Assembly: GCA_003255025.1 (NCBI GenBank)
Contig: QANY01004715.1
Coordinates: 1,282,501-1,346,500 of the forward strand
DNA length: 64,000 bases
From: Datisca glomerata
Lineage: Eukaryota; Streptophyta; Magnoliopsida; Cucurbitales; Datiscaceae
Reading direction: 5' to 3'
Shown here one piece after another: positions 12,836 through 24,619 of the stretch (its first letter is position 1; the number at the start of each line of letters is the position of its first letter). Made by a program: the position numbers and the translations under genes. The notes below the pieces were generated by a model, which saw only the letters and a list, made by a program, of their open reading frames with translations, searched no databases and had not been told where the DNA came from.

Positions 12836-13196
12836 TTGCTACGGTTTTCAAAAACTGTAGTAATAGATCATATCCTGACTGTCAGTTGAATCGTCGGTAA
12901 AAACGACTGAGTTTCTCATCCAAATGCGACGGTTTGGCCGAACCGTCGCAACAAAATATCCAACAAGCACCTCTATCCCGACGGTTAACCTAAACCGTCG
13001 CAACTTGTGGCTTATTCCCGATGGTTTACTAAAACCGTCGGCCTATAATAACCAATTCTGACAGTTTATATAAAACTGTCGGAATAGATCCCACATTTGT
13101 GACAGTTAGGTAAACCGTCACAATTACTTCTCATTTTAAACAATTAACTACTGTTAAACGAACCGTCGCCGTATTACCGTCGCAATATTAGGTTTC
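12836..13196. repeat. Right subterminal repeat array of CACTA-B
   Basis: Repeated AACCGTCGCAA / GACGGTTT motifs in both orientations, spaced roughly 20-45 bp, mirroring the array at the other end. The stretch at 12600-12790 just inside is GC-richer than its surroundings and probably forms the promoter and 5' end of the minus-strand transposase gene. Confidence 0.85.
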
Positions 13197-13209
13197 TCTT
13201 GTAGTGATA

Positions 13210-14244
13210 GCTGGTGTAATATCCAAGCTGGACCAATAGGTAGATGAAGGAAGAAAGAGCAAAGATTTATGCATGGCAGCAAAAATGCACAGAGAGCGAG
13301 CTGGGATTTGGAGTGCTGTGGGAATGACAAACAAAGGTTGGAGGAACAGAGTGTTTGCATGGAGAGAGTATTGTTTGGTTGTAATGATTAAATTTTGGGT
13401 ACACACTACACTACACTAAAACACATGTGAATAGCTCAGTTTGGGTACGTACTTGATTTGTCCAATCTATAGACAATGTGGAAACAGTATTTGTATATAT
13501 ATACATATGCTTTAATTTCCAAGGAGAAAGAGACATTAATTATCAATCGAATTACATCTTTCACAGTACGTTGAGTTGTAAAAAATGAGAGAGAGAGAGA
13601 GGACCCCGTGAGGAGTGTTTGGAGGCATTCAAAGAAAAAATCACAATACCAAAAATATGGGTTTTGTTGCTTCTTTCCATCACTTGTTTCGAAATAGCAA
13701 AATATCCAAAATATTGATCCGTTTTCCCTCCATTTCCCATCCGACTAATTAATGTCTAACCCTCATTCCCTACCACCAATATTTTATACTCCAAAAAGAG
13801 ATAATTACTTAATTAGTATCTGCTGAATTTTGGGGGGATGAGTTCTTAATTTCTATTAATATGAAAATCTGATATTGCAACAATAGGGTCTCTTATTTGA
13901 GTTACGAAAACTAATATATATATATATATATATATATATCTAATAAATCACGTTCTAATTTTAACTATAGTATCCCTCTCGTTTGTCTAATTTTTTAAGT
14001 TGTGATAGTAGTTTATTGTTTACTAGTTCGAAGCAATATATATTGACAAGTTATATAACAGTGCTTAACACACCATAAGCTCACTCAATTATTCACTGCC
14101 ACTGGGGTCGGACAGCCGTTTACGAATTATCTAAGGGTAATTAGCCGCTTTATTTATATGCAAGGGGAAGAGAATTTTTGTCAAGAGACTGATCGGAGGG
14201 GATCAGAATCTCAAAATATAAGATAGATAGATAGAGAAGCTATA
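13210..14244. other. Upstream region of the bHLH gene
   Basis: Contains (GA)n at 13584-13602, a (TA)n run at 13915-13939 and a TATA-like TTTATTTATATGC at about 14150-14162, roughly 85 bp before the start codon, which may be the core promoter. No coding sequence is recognised. An open minus-strand frame at 13210-13406 resembles no family I know. Confidence 0.5.
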
Positions 14245-14878
14245 ATGGTTTCCGGGGAGCAAAAGAGAGCAGCACTGCATGAGAAGCTGCAACTCCTTCG
14301 TTCTATCACCAACTCTCATGCTGTAATTCCACTTTTTCCCTCCATCTCTTCTTTTTCCCCCATATCTGCCTCTGCTTAATTGATCTTATTACATCCTTCT
14401 TAAACAACAGTTTAATTTTTTGGGTTTGGGATTGACACAGCTAAACAAAAGCTCCATCATAATCGACGCATCGCGATATATCGAAGAGCTAAAGCAGAAG
14501 GTTGAGAGATTGAATCAAGATGTAGCAGCAGCACAAACTTCAAATGATCAAATTAATCCACTGCCACTGGTATTAATTTCATTTCTCGTGTAGTCTTTTA
14601 TTTTATAATTCTAAATTAGAGGTTTATTAATTATAAATATATGATTAAGAAATAATTGGAAGATGGGATGATAATTAATTAAGCAGGTAACAGTGGAAAA
14701 CCTGAAAAAAGGATTTCTTATAAAAGTGATTTGGGAGAAGAGTTGTCCAGGTCTGCTTGTGTTCGTATTGGAAACATTTGAAGAGTTGGGTCTTACAGTG
14801 ATGGAAGCTAGGGTTTCTTGCATTGACAGTTTCCGCTTGCAAGCATTTGGTGGAGATGTACGTATCACACTTAACTTC

Positions 14879-14932
<54 letters not shown>

Positions 14933-15469
14933 GTGTGTGTCACATTGTTATTATACACATATATACGCCACTCTTTCATTCCTACTTATATACATATATT
15001 ATTTTGCATTATGTTGCTAATTTGGAAATATAATTTATATAAAATTATTGCTGTTAATTAGATATTTCGAAGGCTTTTCAAGCTCGATATATTGGTACTA
15101 TATGTTTCTAGGCAGCACCTACACATATTGAATTTTCTGGCATGAAATATGTTTTTTTGGGTCCCATTTTGTGGAGCCTCTTAGAAATTGTAATGATTAA
15201 TTAATCTTTCTCATTCAAAATTGAACACACCGTTAATTAAAATGTCAGACAGAGTGCTTTGCTTTGGATTTTCTCCTTTTTTTTACTATATGTACATAGT
15301 TATATGCGTGTAAGGACTTACCGTATAATTCAGTATAACAAAAAAATGACAGGAAAGATTGTGATTTTTGTAGACTGATGAAGAAGGCGAAGCCCTTGAC
15401 GGTGAAACCGTGAAACAGGCAGTGGTTCAAGCGATTAAGAACTGGAGTGAAAGTCGGGAACATGACTAA
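14245..15469 (+). CDS. Small bHLH / ACT-like domain transcription regulator (157 aa)
   Basis: Four exons: 14245-14322, 14441-14569, 14687-14857 and 15374-15469. All junctions are GT-AG and all are in phase 0, giving an intact 157-residue protein. Residues 1-60 form a helix-loop-helix: VSGEQKRAALHEKLQLLRSI, a loop TNSHALNKSS, then IIIDASRYIEELKQKVERLN with a leucine-zipper-like extension. The usual basic DNA-contact residues (H-E-R) are missing, so it may act by dimerising with other bHLH proteins. Residues 70-126 (VTVENLKKGFLIKVIW to FRLQAFGGD) match the ACT-like fold found at the C-terminus of plant bHLH proteins. It is close to Arabidopsis At3g56220/At2g40435 by recollection. Intron 3 carries a long ATT microsatellite. 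Confidence 0.9.
14879..14932. repeat. (ATT)n microsatellite in intron 3 of the bHLH gene
   Basis: About 18 perfect ATT units, followed by a short GT run. It starts about 20 bp after the splice donor at 14858. Confidence 0.97.
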
Positions 15470-15927
15470 TCATGCACAAATCACACTTTTTCTCTCGAAT
15501 TACACTAGTTCAGCTTTCTTTCATATCTGTTTTTTTTTCGCATGTCATCAGGTGATTAACAATGTTATTAGTAATTAACCAATCAAAAATAAAGAGAGGA
15601 AAAATGAAGCTGCAGAAAGGAAGTAGAAGTCAAATGGCAACTACTTCTCTCCTTCAGTTAAAGAGGGGGATTTAGTGTTTATCATCAAATTAAAATTTCG
15701 TTATATTCTCTGCTAATGCTATGTTTACGTTATAAATGATCAGTTAAACATTTTTCAATAAGAAAAAAGTGAATACAGATAGTATTTGATAAGAAAACTT
15801 AGAATGGTAAGAAATCTAGAGATCATGATCATTTCATTATCATTGAGAGAGTTCTTCTATTTATAATGATATACAATAACTCTAAGCTACTTAACAACTT
15901 CCGGTAACAAGTGGATCCAGGAGTTAT
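15470..15927. other. 3' flank of the bHLH gene
   Basis: AT-rich sequence with possible polyadenylation signals (AATAAAG at about 15589, AATAAGAAAAA at 15759). The stretch at 15840-15900 (TCTATTTATAATGATATACA) resembles the promoter part of copia LTRs and may be an older LTR relic. No gene seen. Confidence 0.45.
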
Positions 15928-17765
15928 TATTGGAATCACGGCGCGCGAAGGGTGGTTTTAGAAAATTTTATTGATTGAAAAAACATTAATCGGCCACAAA
16001 TCCTAAAAAATATTTTTTTGTGAAAAACATTTTTTTATACGGATCTATTATATATCTTTTCATGAAGTCTATCAAACGTCATCGTTATCTTCTAGTAATA
16101 ACAAAAAACGTCCGATTCTATGATGAATAGACTTTGAGATCCACATCAAGATCTTCCAAACTAATCATCAAACACTGGGACGTGTGTGGGCACGTAGGAT
16201 AAATCAAAAATAATTTTTTATCTCTAGATGTACTCAACACATGATATCGAGAGATTTGGAGAAGATCATTTAGACAGAACTCTAAGAGAGAATTAGAGAA
16301 TTCACAGAGGTTTGATTAATTGATTGATTGATCAATTGATTGCTTATGACGCCAATAGAACATTTATATTCTAGGTCAACGGATTTTCAAATAATAAATT
16401 AATTACAAAAATATGTCACTGCAGTGGAACCCACTGCAATATGTGCTCAACTGCAGTATCGTGTGGCACTATAGTGTGTGATCACGTACCATTGTAGTGC
16501 CACACACGCAAACCTTGATTCAAAATCAGTGTTTGGCGTGTGGCATCCAATATACCACGTGAGAATTTTTTAAATTTATTATTTAATCAGATAAATATCT
16601 AAATATCAATTCATTCAAAATTAACTTATCTGATAACTTCTATCAACTAACTTACCTATTAATTCAAAATTAACATATTAGTTAATTTAAATTCAAATTA
16701 TTATCTTATAATAATTTATAATTATTTAATTTCATAAATTAAATATACTGCCTTACTATTGATTAATTCATAACTAATTGATATAATTAGTTAATTAAGA
16801 ATTTCCAAAAATTTGATTAATTAATTTGATTACTTAATACTCAATCAATTAATTACACATAATTGTCTCATAATTATATATTTCCCCCCAGAAACTTAAT
16901 TTCTTTTGCAAGCTAGTCTTTTTATTATGTCTTGAAACATTCACACTCTTGACTATGTAGTATAGAGGTGGCTTAGCGACTATGGACCCATAATTCTAAG
17001 CTTCAATAAATTAGATTATTAATTAAATTCTTTAATTAAATAATCTCATTTATTAATTCCATTATTACTCTCTTATAAATATGAAATTGCACTCTTAGTA
17101 ATTACAAAATATATTTACAGAGTAATCTTGTGTAGTCCATTGATATAATCACTTCATATAGTTCTATCCTCCAATTATTGGTTCGTAAATTAGAGCAGGT
17201 CAAAATTACTGTTTACCATTCTAATTACCTCTTGATCCTTAAGTACCATTAATTCCCTAGTGAACGGTTAATTTATAATTGTATTATAAATTTGAGCTCA
17301 ATAAGCATTCAGTTCAAGAATTAACACTTAAAAGAACCAATATACGATCCATCAGGAGAGCTTAGATTCCAAATCTTGTAAGATCATGCTCCTAGCCATA
17401 CATGCCACTGAATCTCTAAAATAATAGTCACTAGCCTGTTTTAGAAACAAACCTTGACGACTGAATCAAATGATCCAATAGAGATGTATAGGAGTTCATG
17501 ACTACTCAAGATTTAGAGTGATCTACATATGATCATCTAATTGATGTATATTAAATCTTTATGATAAACGATAAGTTAATAAAGATATTACATCACATCG
17601 GTCCTCTCCTATATTATCTAATCATATAAATTACATTCACTAAGATATCTATCCACATCAGCGATTCGAATCTAAATCACATGAATTCAAAATGCTTAGT
17701 GAACTAGTAACCATTTATTAAATATTTCATACTTTAATATGTTGCGGTCTATTTTATTCATTATT

Positions 17766-20700
17766 CACTACAACAAAGATGACATTCTAAAAGATTTAAA
17801 TACAGGGTCCATACTCTCCTCCTGTAAAAAACTCGAAACAACAAGAGTCTTAATGAACCCCATAAAAAATTATCGTTAAAAGTTAAAAAAAACTAAGTGG
17901 GATGAACTTTAAGGGAAGTTGGACTCAAAAAAATGCTAGCGTGAAAGTTTTATTGAATACCTCTCTTGATTACACCCAAACCATTCCCTCTTCACACTTC
18001 TCTCTCGATTTCTTCTCGAGAAGCTCCACAATTCCTTCGTCGAAGAAGAGAGAGTAGATCTTCAACTATTAACGTGACTCTCTCTATTAGCCTCTCTCTC
18101 TCTCTCTCATTCAAAAATAGAGAATGAACTAGGGCTTGTGAGCTTCTCTCTATTATCTTTTCTCTGTCTCTCCTCTTCATGGTTCCCTGTCATTCCTTCT
18201 CAGAGGTTTTCAGTTTACTTCGATCTCTCTCGTATCCGTAACTCTCAGTTTGCTTCTTTCTATCTCTCTCTTTCAATCTATTAAGTCAGCATCTTTATCT
18301 TGTGACCAGCTGATGACTAGATCTGCGTAGGTTGATTCATCAAGCTTGTTTTTTTTAGGTGAGTTTGTTTTACATTTTTCTTGACCTTTTGAGTTTTAGA
18401 TGTGATTTGAGGCAGATTCGAGTTCTGAGCAAAGGATCTTTACTGATTTAGGTCAAGGTTCTATGAATTTTAGTTGTATTTGGACGGGTCTAGAGACTCG
18501 TGATAGAATCTAGGTTCACAATGATTTAGGGATTTGACTTTGAGTGACTAATACGTGACTCGCTCGGTGCCTCCATGAACAGGGAATAGCAAGCAACGGT
18601 AACCGAACTGGAAGAACTGCTAGGCTTTCTATCCTCACCTTCTCCTCAAGTAAGTTTCTTGCTCCTTATCACTTCTAGCAAATGAACCATCGCACAAATT
18701 GTTTACTTTTCTGTTGTTTGTTATATTACTTCTGCTCCATTACATATCAATATTGCATTCTGTGTGATAATTTTACGTGTGCTTTATTCTATTAACGTAT
18801 TCTAACACTTTTCCTGCTTTTCATGAACCCAAATATCGCATTGAATGTTTTGAGCCTAACAATATTCTGCAACTTAAAATTAATTATTCAATTAGGTTCT
18901 TTTTGGCGTGCTCAAGCCATAAATGTACAACCAGGGCGTATAATAATCTAATGGGTTTAGGTGTGGAAGAAAAAGCAGTTCCGAGGAAAATGCATATTTG
19001 GTTAATTAATTGTTTCTCTGACTGTTCTTGTATGCAGGTGAGGAAGGGATTGTTCGAGGATTAACTAGATCTCTTAAGTGGGGAAAAGGTGCTCCGTAAT
19101 TCTTGTGGATTCAAAAAGTGGTAGATAGTTCTCTTAGTTCTTATGGCATAAAGATTATTGTCCCCTCAGCAAATTATAGTTCTATTCTTCTAACTAAACT
19201 GCTATAACTATTATCTTATTTCAATAAAGATTTTTCTTTAATTTTGTCATGAAAAGGTTTTGCATCAATGCAACATTATCATCTTGCAACTCATTATATG
19301 TACTCTATTGACCTTTTTTATTGTCTTTCAGGATCTAGATGTGTTAAGGAACATAGGATGAGAAACAATAATAGTTGACCACTGCGAAGGCTCTATAACT
19401 TTTTCACATTTTGAACAAATTTAAGATACTAATTACAAATTTGAGGCTTCTTCTTGCTGGCCAATTGAAGGTTTGTTTCCTCTTCTGCTTCATAGTATTT
19501 CCTTACCAGTCCGCTTATCCAGTGCTTTATTGATTTTGTCAGATTGCAAAGATGAGTACATTAATGTGCTTTCTCTGTTAGACTTCAACGGCGAACCGGG
19601 TAATGATGATGACCATATAACAAGTTCTAATGAGAACATGGGAAAATGAAGGAGAGGTTTTCTAGGCATACTGCATATTCATGCACTTCTAGGTTTATCG
19701 AGTATTGTAGCTTCTCAACAAGTGTTTCTCGAAGCTTCACTTTGGATAGTTGATCATTCTCATATAAATTATAAATATCACTAGTCTCTTTTAAGAATAT
19801 CATAAGGTGTGTTTTTTCTTGTGTATTCTATTCAAATTTAACCACTTTATTGTAGGCATATAAAGACAATAAAGAAGACACGTCAGGCAACTTGTTTTAT
19901 ATAATGAAGTTGAATACGTTTGTGGCTTATGAATGAATAGCATCATTATTATGAGGTACAAAACTGGTAAGTTCTTCCATATTAATCCTTTGTTTTATCT
20001 TTTAATTTTTTTTATTTGAAATTTTGGTGCTGCTGTTTTAGTTTGCAAGCATATGAGCTTTTTAAAAAGGGTTTCTTATGTACAAGACCCACTTATGATC
20101 CTACATTGTAGTTATAGTTTTGGGAACAGATTTCTTAGTGTATATTATGATTGAATTTTGTGTGGAAACTATCATCAAATAGCAGAAGTTTGAAATGTGT
20201 TATAAGCTTTTTAAAATGTGTTATCTTGCTTCCTTTTTTTTAATTCTGGTTACTAAAGTTAACTTGCTTCATTGTTTGGTTATGGCAATAAAGTTTGGGG
20301 TGTTGAATGGGGTGTGTGGAGTAACTTGAAGGTGTAATTAATATCAAGAGAAATTGAGATGAGGGTTTGTGGCGAAAATAAAAATCAAGAGGCTGAATTT
20401 TGTTGAGATATGAGGGGGAGGGGGCTGTTGGATGATGAATTATGTTTATTGTTATGATTTGAGTATCTTTTAGACTATAGTTATGCTTTCAAAAACCTCA
20501 TGAAATTTATTAGCTCTATTTCAGGTAGATGAAAGTCAACATTCTCATTAATAGATTGAAAATGTAAAAATGTGTAAGTGTTATTAGTGCAATCTACTAA
20601 ATTTCAATTAATCAGATTTCTTAATTTTCATGTCGTCAGGTGCAATCAATCTTTGCTGATCAAGAAACTTGTATCTTCATGCTCAAAATTTTCAGGAGCT

Positions 20701-22081
20701 TGTGTCTTAAAGATATGATAGTTGAAAAATTCATTTATCATTTTTATGACAATGTATTGTGAACAGATCTTCTAATTGTTGCGGCCAAGATGGGAAATGT
20801 TATAAATATCAAGAAGGGCCAGTTCTATGCTTCTTTTGTGAGTGAATTCTCCTGACCAGAGAAATCATAATCTCTATTATATGTGCTTCAGTAAACACAT
20901 AATTCTTTGTCATCACTTGCAATTTGGAGTGGATGGGAGAAACATCTTACCCTTTGTAAGTTAATTAACCAAATTATATTTATGACGTAGCTATGACCTA
21001 TTTTTGAGCGACAAGATTAGCATTAAATATTTTCTATTTTAACTTAATATATATTTGTTTGGTGATTGGTAAAAAGTATAGAAAACATAACAGCATGTAT
21101 GCAAATCATAATGTATTTATCAAGTGTCGAAGTCGTGCTTTTAACATTGATGACTTAATAGACCATAGCATACACAAATATGTTTAACTTTTACCAATGG
21201 ACGTTGCTTATGATAGTCTTGTACGCATGTCATTTTTTAAATTTATCTCTCTAGTAATTAATGTTGGGCCTTGGCTCTAATCTGTGAAGATTCTATTAAT
21301 TCAGCTTGTGTTTTTTGGTCAAAATACACCTAAGGATACTTTGAGGGGGAGAATGTACTTAGGTTGTGTTTTCTGGATCTTTTGTCTGGATGATTCTATA
21401 TTTTGTGTGGAACATGAAAGACCTACAATCACTTGAGGTTTTTCAACGTGGCATCAAAGTTTGAAGAGTTGATATATGAAACTATCAGTGAAAATTTGAA
21501 GTTATTGTATAGCGTCCGTGAAACTTTTAGATGCTTTTTGCTTTTTGAAACAAATGGTGATTCTTTTGTATTAGTAGACTAACTAATTACTAATACTTTT
21601 GAATGATATTTTGTGAAAATGAAATGATGTATGAATGCATTTTAGTCTAATAAGTATCAAATTTGAATGTTTAAATAGGAAAGTAAATGGTGCACATAAG
21701 TTGATTACAAAAAATAGCAATTATAAAATGCCAGAAAAATCTCTTTATAATCAAAAACTATGTTAATGAGATGCAAAATACCTTATGCTATTTGATTTAA
21801 TAGGATATAAAAATACCTGTGAATGTTAATTTACAAGTATTAAAAACACATGTTGAATGCATTCAACAGGGGTCGAAAAACCCTATTAAATAACTTTTTA
21901 CAGGGGTCCAAAAACCCTGTAAAAAGCGAGAGAGACCACATGATTCTTCATAGGAGGCATTGCACCTTACGAAAAATGTGAACTTTTAATATGAGTAGTT
22001 GTCACAGGCACCGCGAGAACCCTGTAGATTACTTTTCACAGGGTTTCCTACCTCTTATAAAATATTATATTTCTTGTAGTG
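17766..22081. mobile_element. CACTA-C: 4.3-kb CACTA element with captured exon-like sequence
   Basis: The ends are CACTACAACAAAGATG at 17766 and TATTTCTTGTAGTG at 22081. The target duplication ATT (17763-17765 and 22082-22084) is perfect, and removing the element restores a continuous LTR sequence. Subterminal repeats are of an ACAGGGTT/AACCCTGT type (17800-17830, 21870-22045), different from CACTA-A and B. No transposase is seen. The interior (17980-20770) instead has a CT-rich 5'UTR-like leader and several exon-like segments flanked by splice signals, as in Pack-CACTA elements that capture host gene pieces. Confidence 0.9.
18583..20762 (+). pseudogene. Exon-like fragments of an unrecognised gene inside CACTA-C
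   Basis: Segments bounded by AG...GT signals and open in one frame: 18583-18649 (GIASNGNRTGRTARLSIL), 19038-19087 (EEGIVRGLTRSLKWGK), the end of 19330-19470 (YKFEASSCWPIE) joining in frame across a GT-AG intron to 19543-19648 (CKDEYINVLSLLDFNGE, acidic, ends TGA), and 20640-20762 (VQSIFADQETCIFML, ends TGA). I do not recognise the family. The leader at 17990-18360 is CT-rich like a plant 5'UTR. Exons could come from one gene or from several, and expression is unknown. Other splice assignments are possible. Confidence 0.4.
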
Positions 22082-22269
22082 ATTTATGATCTTAATCATC
22101 TTGTACTAATATAAGATCAAAGTCTCATTAATGAATATGTAGATATTTATATTAATTATTCAATAATAATTTAGATAATACAATTATAAGAAAAATATGA
22201 TTTTATTCAATAATAAAACGTCTTTACAAATGATTTGAGGGCATTACGCCCAACAATCTCCCACTTGCC

Positions 22270-24535
22270 CTAAATCAAATGTGGCATCTCTCTCAACCCC
22301 ATATTTCACACATGACTCTCAAACGACTTGGCTGGAAATGCCTTGGTTAAAGGATCAACCAGGTTTTGATCTCACTATCTTCATTATAGTCACATTTCAG
22401 CGGTGTACGATCTCTCTTACAAGATGCATGAACTCTCAATGTGCTTGCCCCTCTTGTGACTATTTGTTTCCTTTGAATTAGCTACTGCCCCACTATTGTT
22501 ACAGTATAGGATTGGTGGTTATCTATCTAGAACTACTTCCAGATCAATATAAAATTTTCTGATACAAATCGCTTCTTCCGCGGCTTCACAAGCCGCTATA
22601 TATTAGGCTTTCATGGTAAAATATGCAATACTTGATTGTTTAATACTTCTCCAGATTACAGCTCATCCACCTAGGGTGAATACTAATCCAGACGTCAACT
22701 TTTGACTATCCCCATCTGATTGAAAATCAGAATTAGTATATCTAGCGGGGTTTAGGTTTCCTCCTGAATAAACAAGCATATAATTTCTCGTTCTCTAAAG
22801 ATACTTGAGAATGTTCTTTTAGTGCAATCCATTGTTCAAAATTAGGATTTGATTGATAGCGACTAACAATTCCTACGTCATAAAAGATGTCTGATCTCAT
22901 ATATAACATAACATACATGAGACTCCCGACTGCAGAAGCATGCAGAACATTTCTCATATCCTCTTCCTCCTAAGATGACTTAGAACACTGCTCCTTGGAA
23001 AAGATAATTCCCTGTCTAATCGATAATTGACCTTTCTTGAAATTTTTCAGAGTGAATCTTCCTAGCTCCTTATCAATATAAGATGCTTGAGAAAGTGCCA
23101 AGAGTTTATTCTTCATATCGCTTAGGATTTGGATGCCTAGAACATAGCTCGCTTCTCCCAAATCTTTCATTTAGAGTTTCTTAATTAACCACTTCTTTAC
23201 TCACGATAAAGTTTCCACGTCATTACCAATGAGTAGAATATCATCTACGTAAATAACTAAGAAAAACATATTCTAATCTTTGATGTATTTATACACACAA
23301 GCTTTGTCAACATTTTGTTTGAAACCATATGTTTTAATTGCTTCATCAAAGGTAAGATTACAAAATCTAGATGTTTGCTTCAATCCATAAATGGATTCAA
23401 GCAACCTGCATACCTTTTGATCTTGCCCATTTTTCATGAACCCTTCTAGTTGCATCATATAGATGATTTCTTCAAGAGAGCCATTCAAAAAGGCTATCTT
23501 GACATCCATTTATCATATTTCATAGTCTACACTAGCAGTTATGGATAAAAGAATGCGAATGGGTTTTAGCATGGCAACGGGAGAGGACCCATTCCCTTTG
23601 AATATAGCCTTTGGCTACTAGTAGTGCCTTGAAAGTCTCTACTTTCCCATTTTCATCTTTTTTCTTCTTGAAGACTCATTTACATCCAATGGGCCTGACT
23701 TCTTCAGGTTAATCTACAAGTTCCCAGACAAAATCAGAATACATCGATTCAATTTCTTAGTTCATAGAATCTTATCATTTCTCCTTTTCAGGATCTCTCA
23801 TTGCCTCTTTAAAGGTTAATGGATCATCCTTATGAGTTTCTGACACTAGGGCATGTGCCTCGAGTTCACAGCGAATAAGTTGTCTTACAACCCTTCCACT
23901 ATGACGTTGCACTGAGATTTTCTACACAGAAACAATGGTTTCTATGTAGGAAATCATATGTTTTAATTGTTTCATCAAAGGTAAGATTCTAAAATCTAGA
24001 TGCTTGCTTCAATCCATAAATGGATTCAAGCAACTTGCATACATTCTAATCTTGCCCCTTTCCACGAACCCTTCTGGTTGCATTATATAAATGATTTCTT
24101 CAAGAGAGTCATCCAAAAAGGCTATCTTGACATCCATTTACCATATTTCATAGTCTAAACTAGCAGTTATGTATAAAAGAATGCAAATGAATTTTAGCAT
24201 TGCAACGGGAGAGAATGTCTCTTCGTAATCGACTCATTCCCTTTCAATATAGCCTTTCGCTACTAACCCTACCTCAAAAGTCTCTACTTTCCCATTTGTA
24301 TCTTTTTCCCCCTAGAAGACTCATATACATCTAATGGGCCTCACTTTTTTAGGTGGATCTACAAGTTCTCAGACAAAATTGGAATACATCGATTTTATTT
24401 CCTAGTTCATGAAATCTTGTCATTTCTCCTTTTCAGGATCTTTCATTGCCTCGAGTTCATAGAGAATAAGTTGTCTTACAACCCTCCACTACGACATTGC
24501 ACCGGGATTTCTTACACAGAAATAGTGGTTTCCAT
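22270..24535 (-). pseudogene. Copy A reverse transcriptase-RNase H remnant
   Basis: Signatures on the minus strand include MDVKIAFLNGSLEEIIYM at 23509, IYGLKQTSRFCNLTFDEAI, FLVIYVDDILLIGND at about 23270-23225 (the YVDD catalytic box is intact although the frame around it is broken), MKDLGEASYVLGIQIL at 23170 and VGSLMYVMLYMRSDI at about 22925. RNase H continues to 22270 with damage. The region 23321-23949 is repeated at 23950-24535. Confidence 0.85.
23321..24535. repeat. 629-bp tandem duplication in copy A RT
   Basis: The stretch beginning GAAACCATATGTTTTAATTG at 23321 recurs as GAAATCATATG at 23950, and similarity continues through both units to the CACAGAAA(C/T)A(A/G)TGGTTTC motif. The second unit lacks about 50 bp around 24450. 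Divergence between units suggests an old event. Confidence 0.9.
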
Positions 24536-24619
24536 GGTTTTTTGTTTGTCACTTAATGATGAAGATGATCTGATCTTATCATATGTGAGTTCTTCGAGAA
24601 CTGCTTTTCTCTGATATTT

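Larger units (their letters stand above)
8698..13206 (-). mobile_element. CACTA-B: defective En/Spm-like CACTA transposon
   Basis: The element starts with CACTACAGGAAAA at 8698 and ends with CTCTTGTAGTG at 13206. The flanking trinucleotide ATA (8695-8697 and 13207-13209) is a perfect 3-bp target duplication. Dense subterminal GACGGTT/AACCGTC repeats occupy about 370 bp at each end. The genes inside read on the minus strand in the usual En/Spm order: transposase (TNPD-like) remnant first, then a TNPA/Transposase_24-like frame. The catalytic part of the transposase is missing, so the element is non-autonomous. About 4.5 kb long, where full-length relatives are usually longer. Confidence 0.95.
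15928..22255 (-). repeat. Left (3') LTR of copia block, split by CACTA-C
   Basis: The parts 15928-17765 and 22085-22255 together match 35901-38128 in the same orientation, with conserved stretches such as ATTACCTCTTGATCCTTAAG. In the minus orientation the LTR begins TGTTGGGCGTAATGCC at 22255, directly preceded by a polypurine tract (complement of TCTCCCACTTGCCC at 22257-22270). It ends near TATTGG at 15928, slightly changed from the terminal inverted TGTTGG. About 2.0 kb without the insertion. The far end is less certain than the near one. Confidence 0.8.

Noticed and set aside
13154..13406. Hydrophobic minus-strand frame that could look like a signal peptide, next to CACTA-B
   Set aside because: No homology recognised, no start context or downstream exons, and one version overlaps the CACTA-B terminus. 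Reading through an excised element only adds about twenty codons before a stop.
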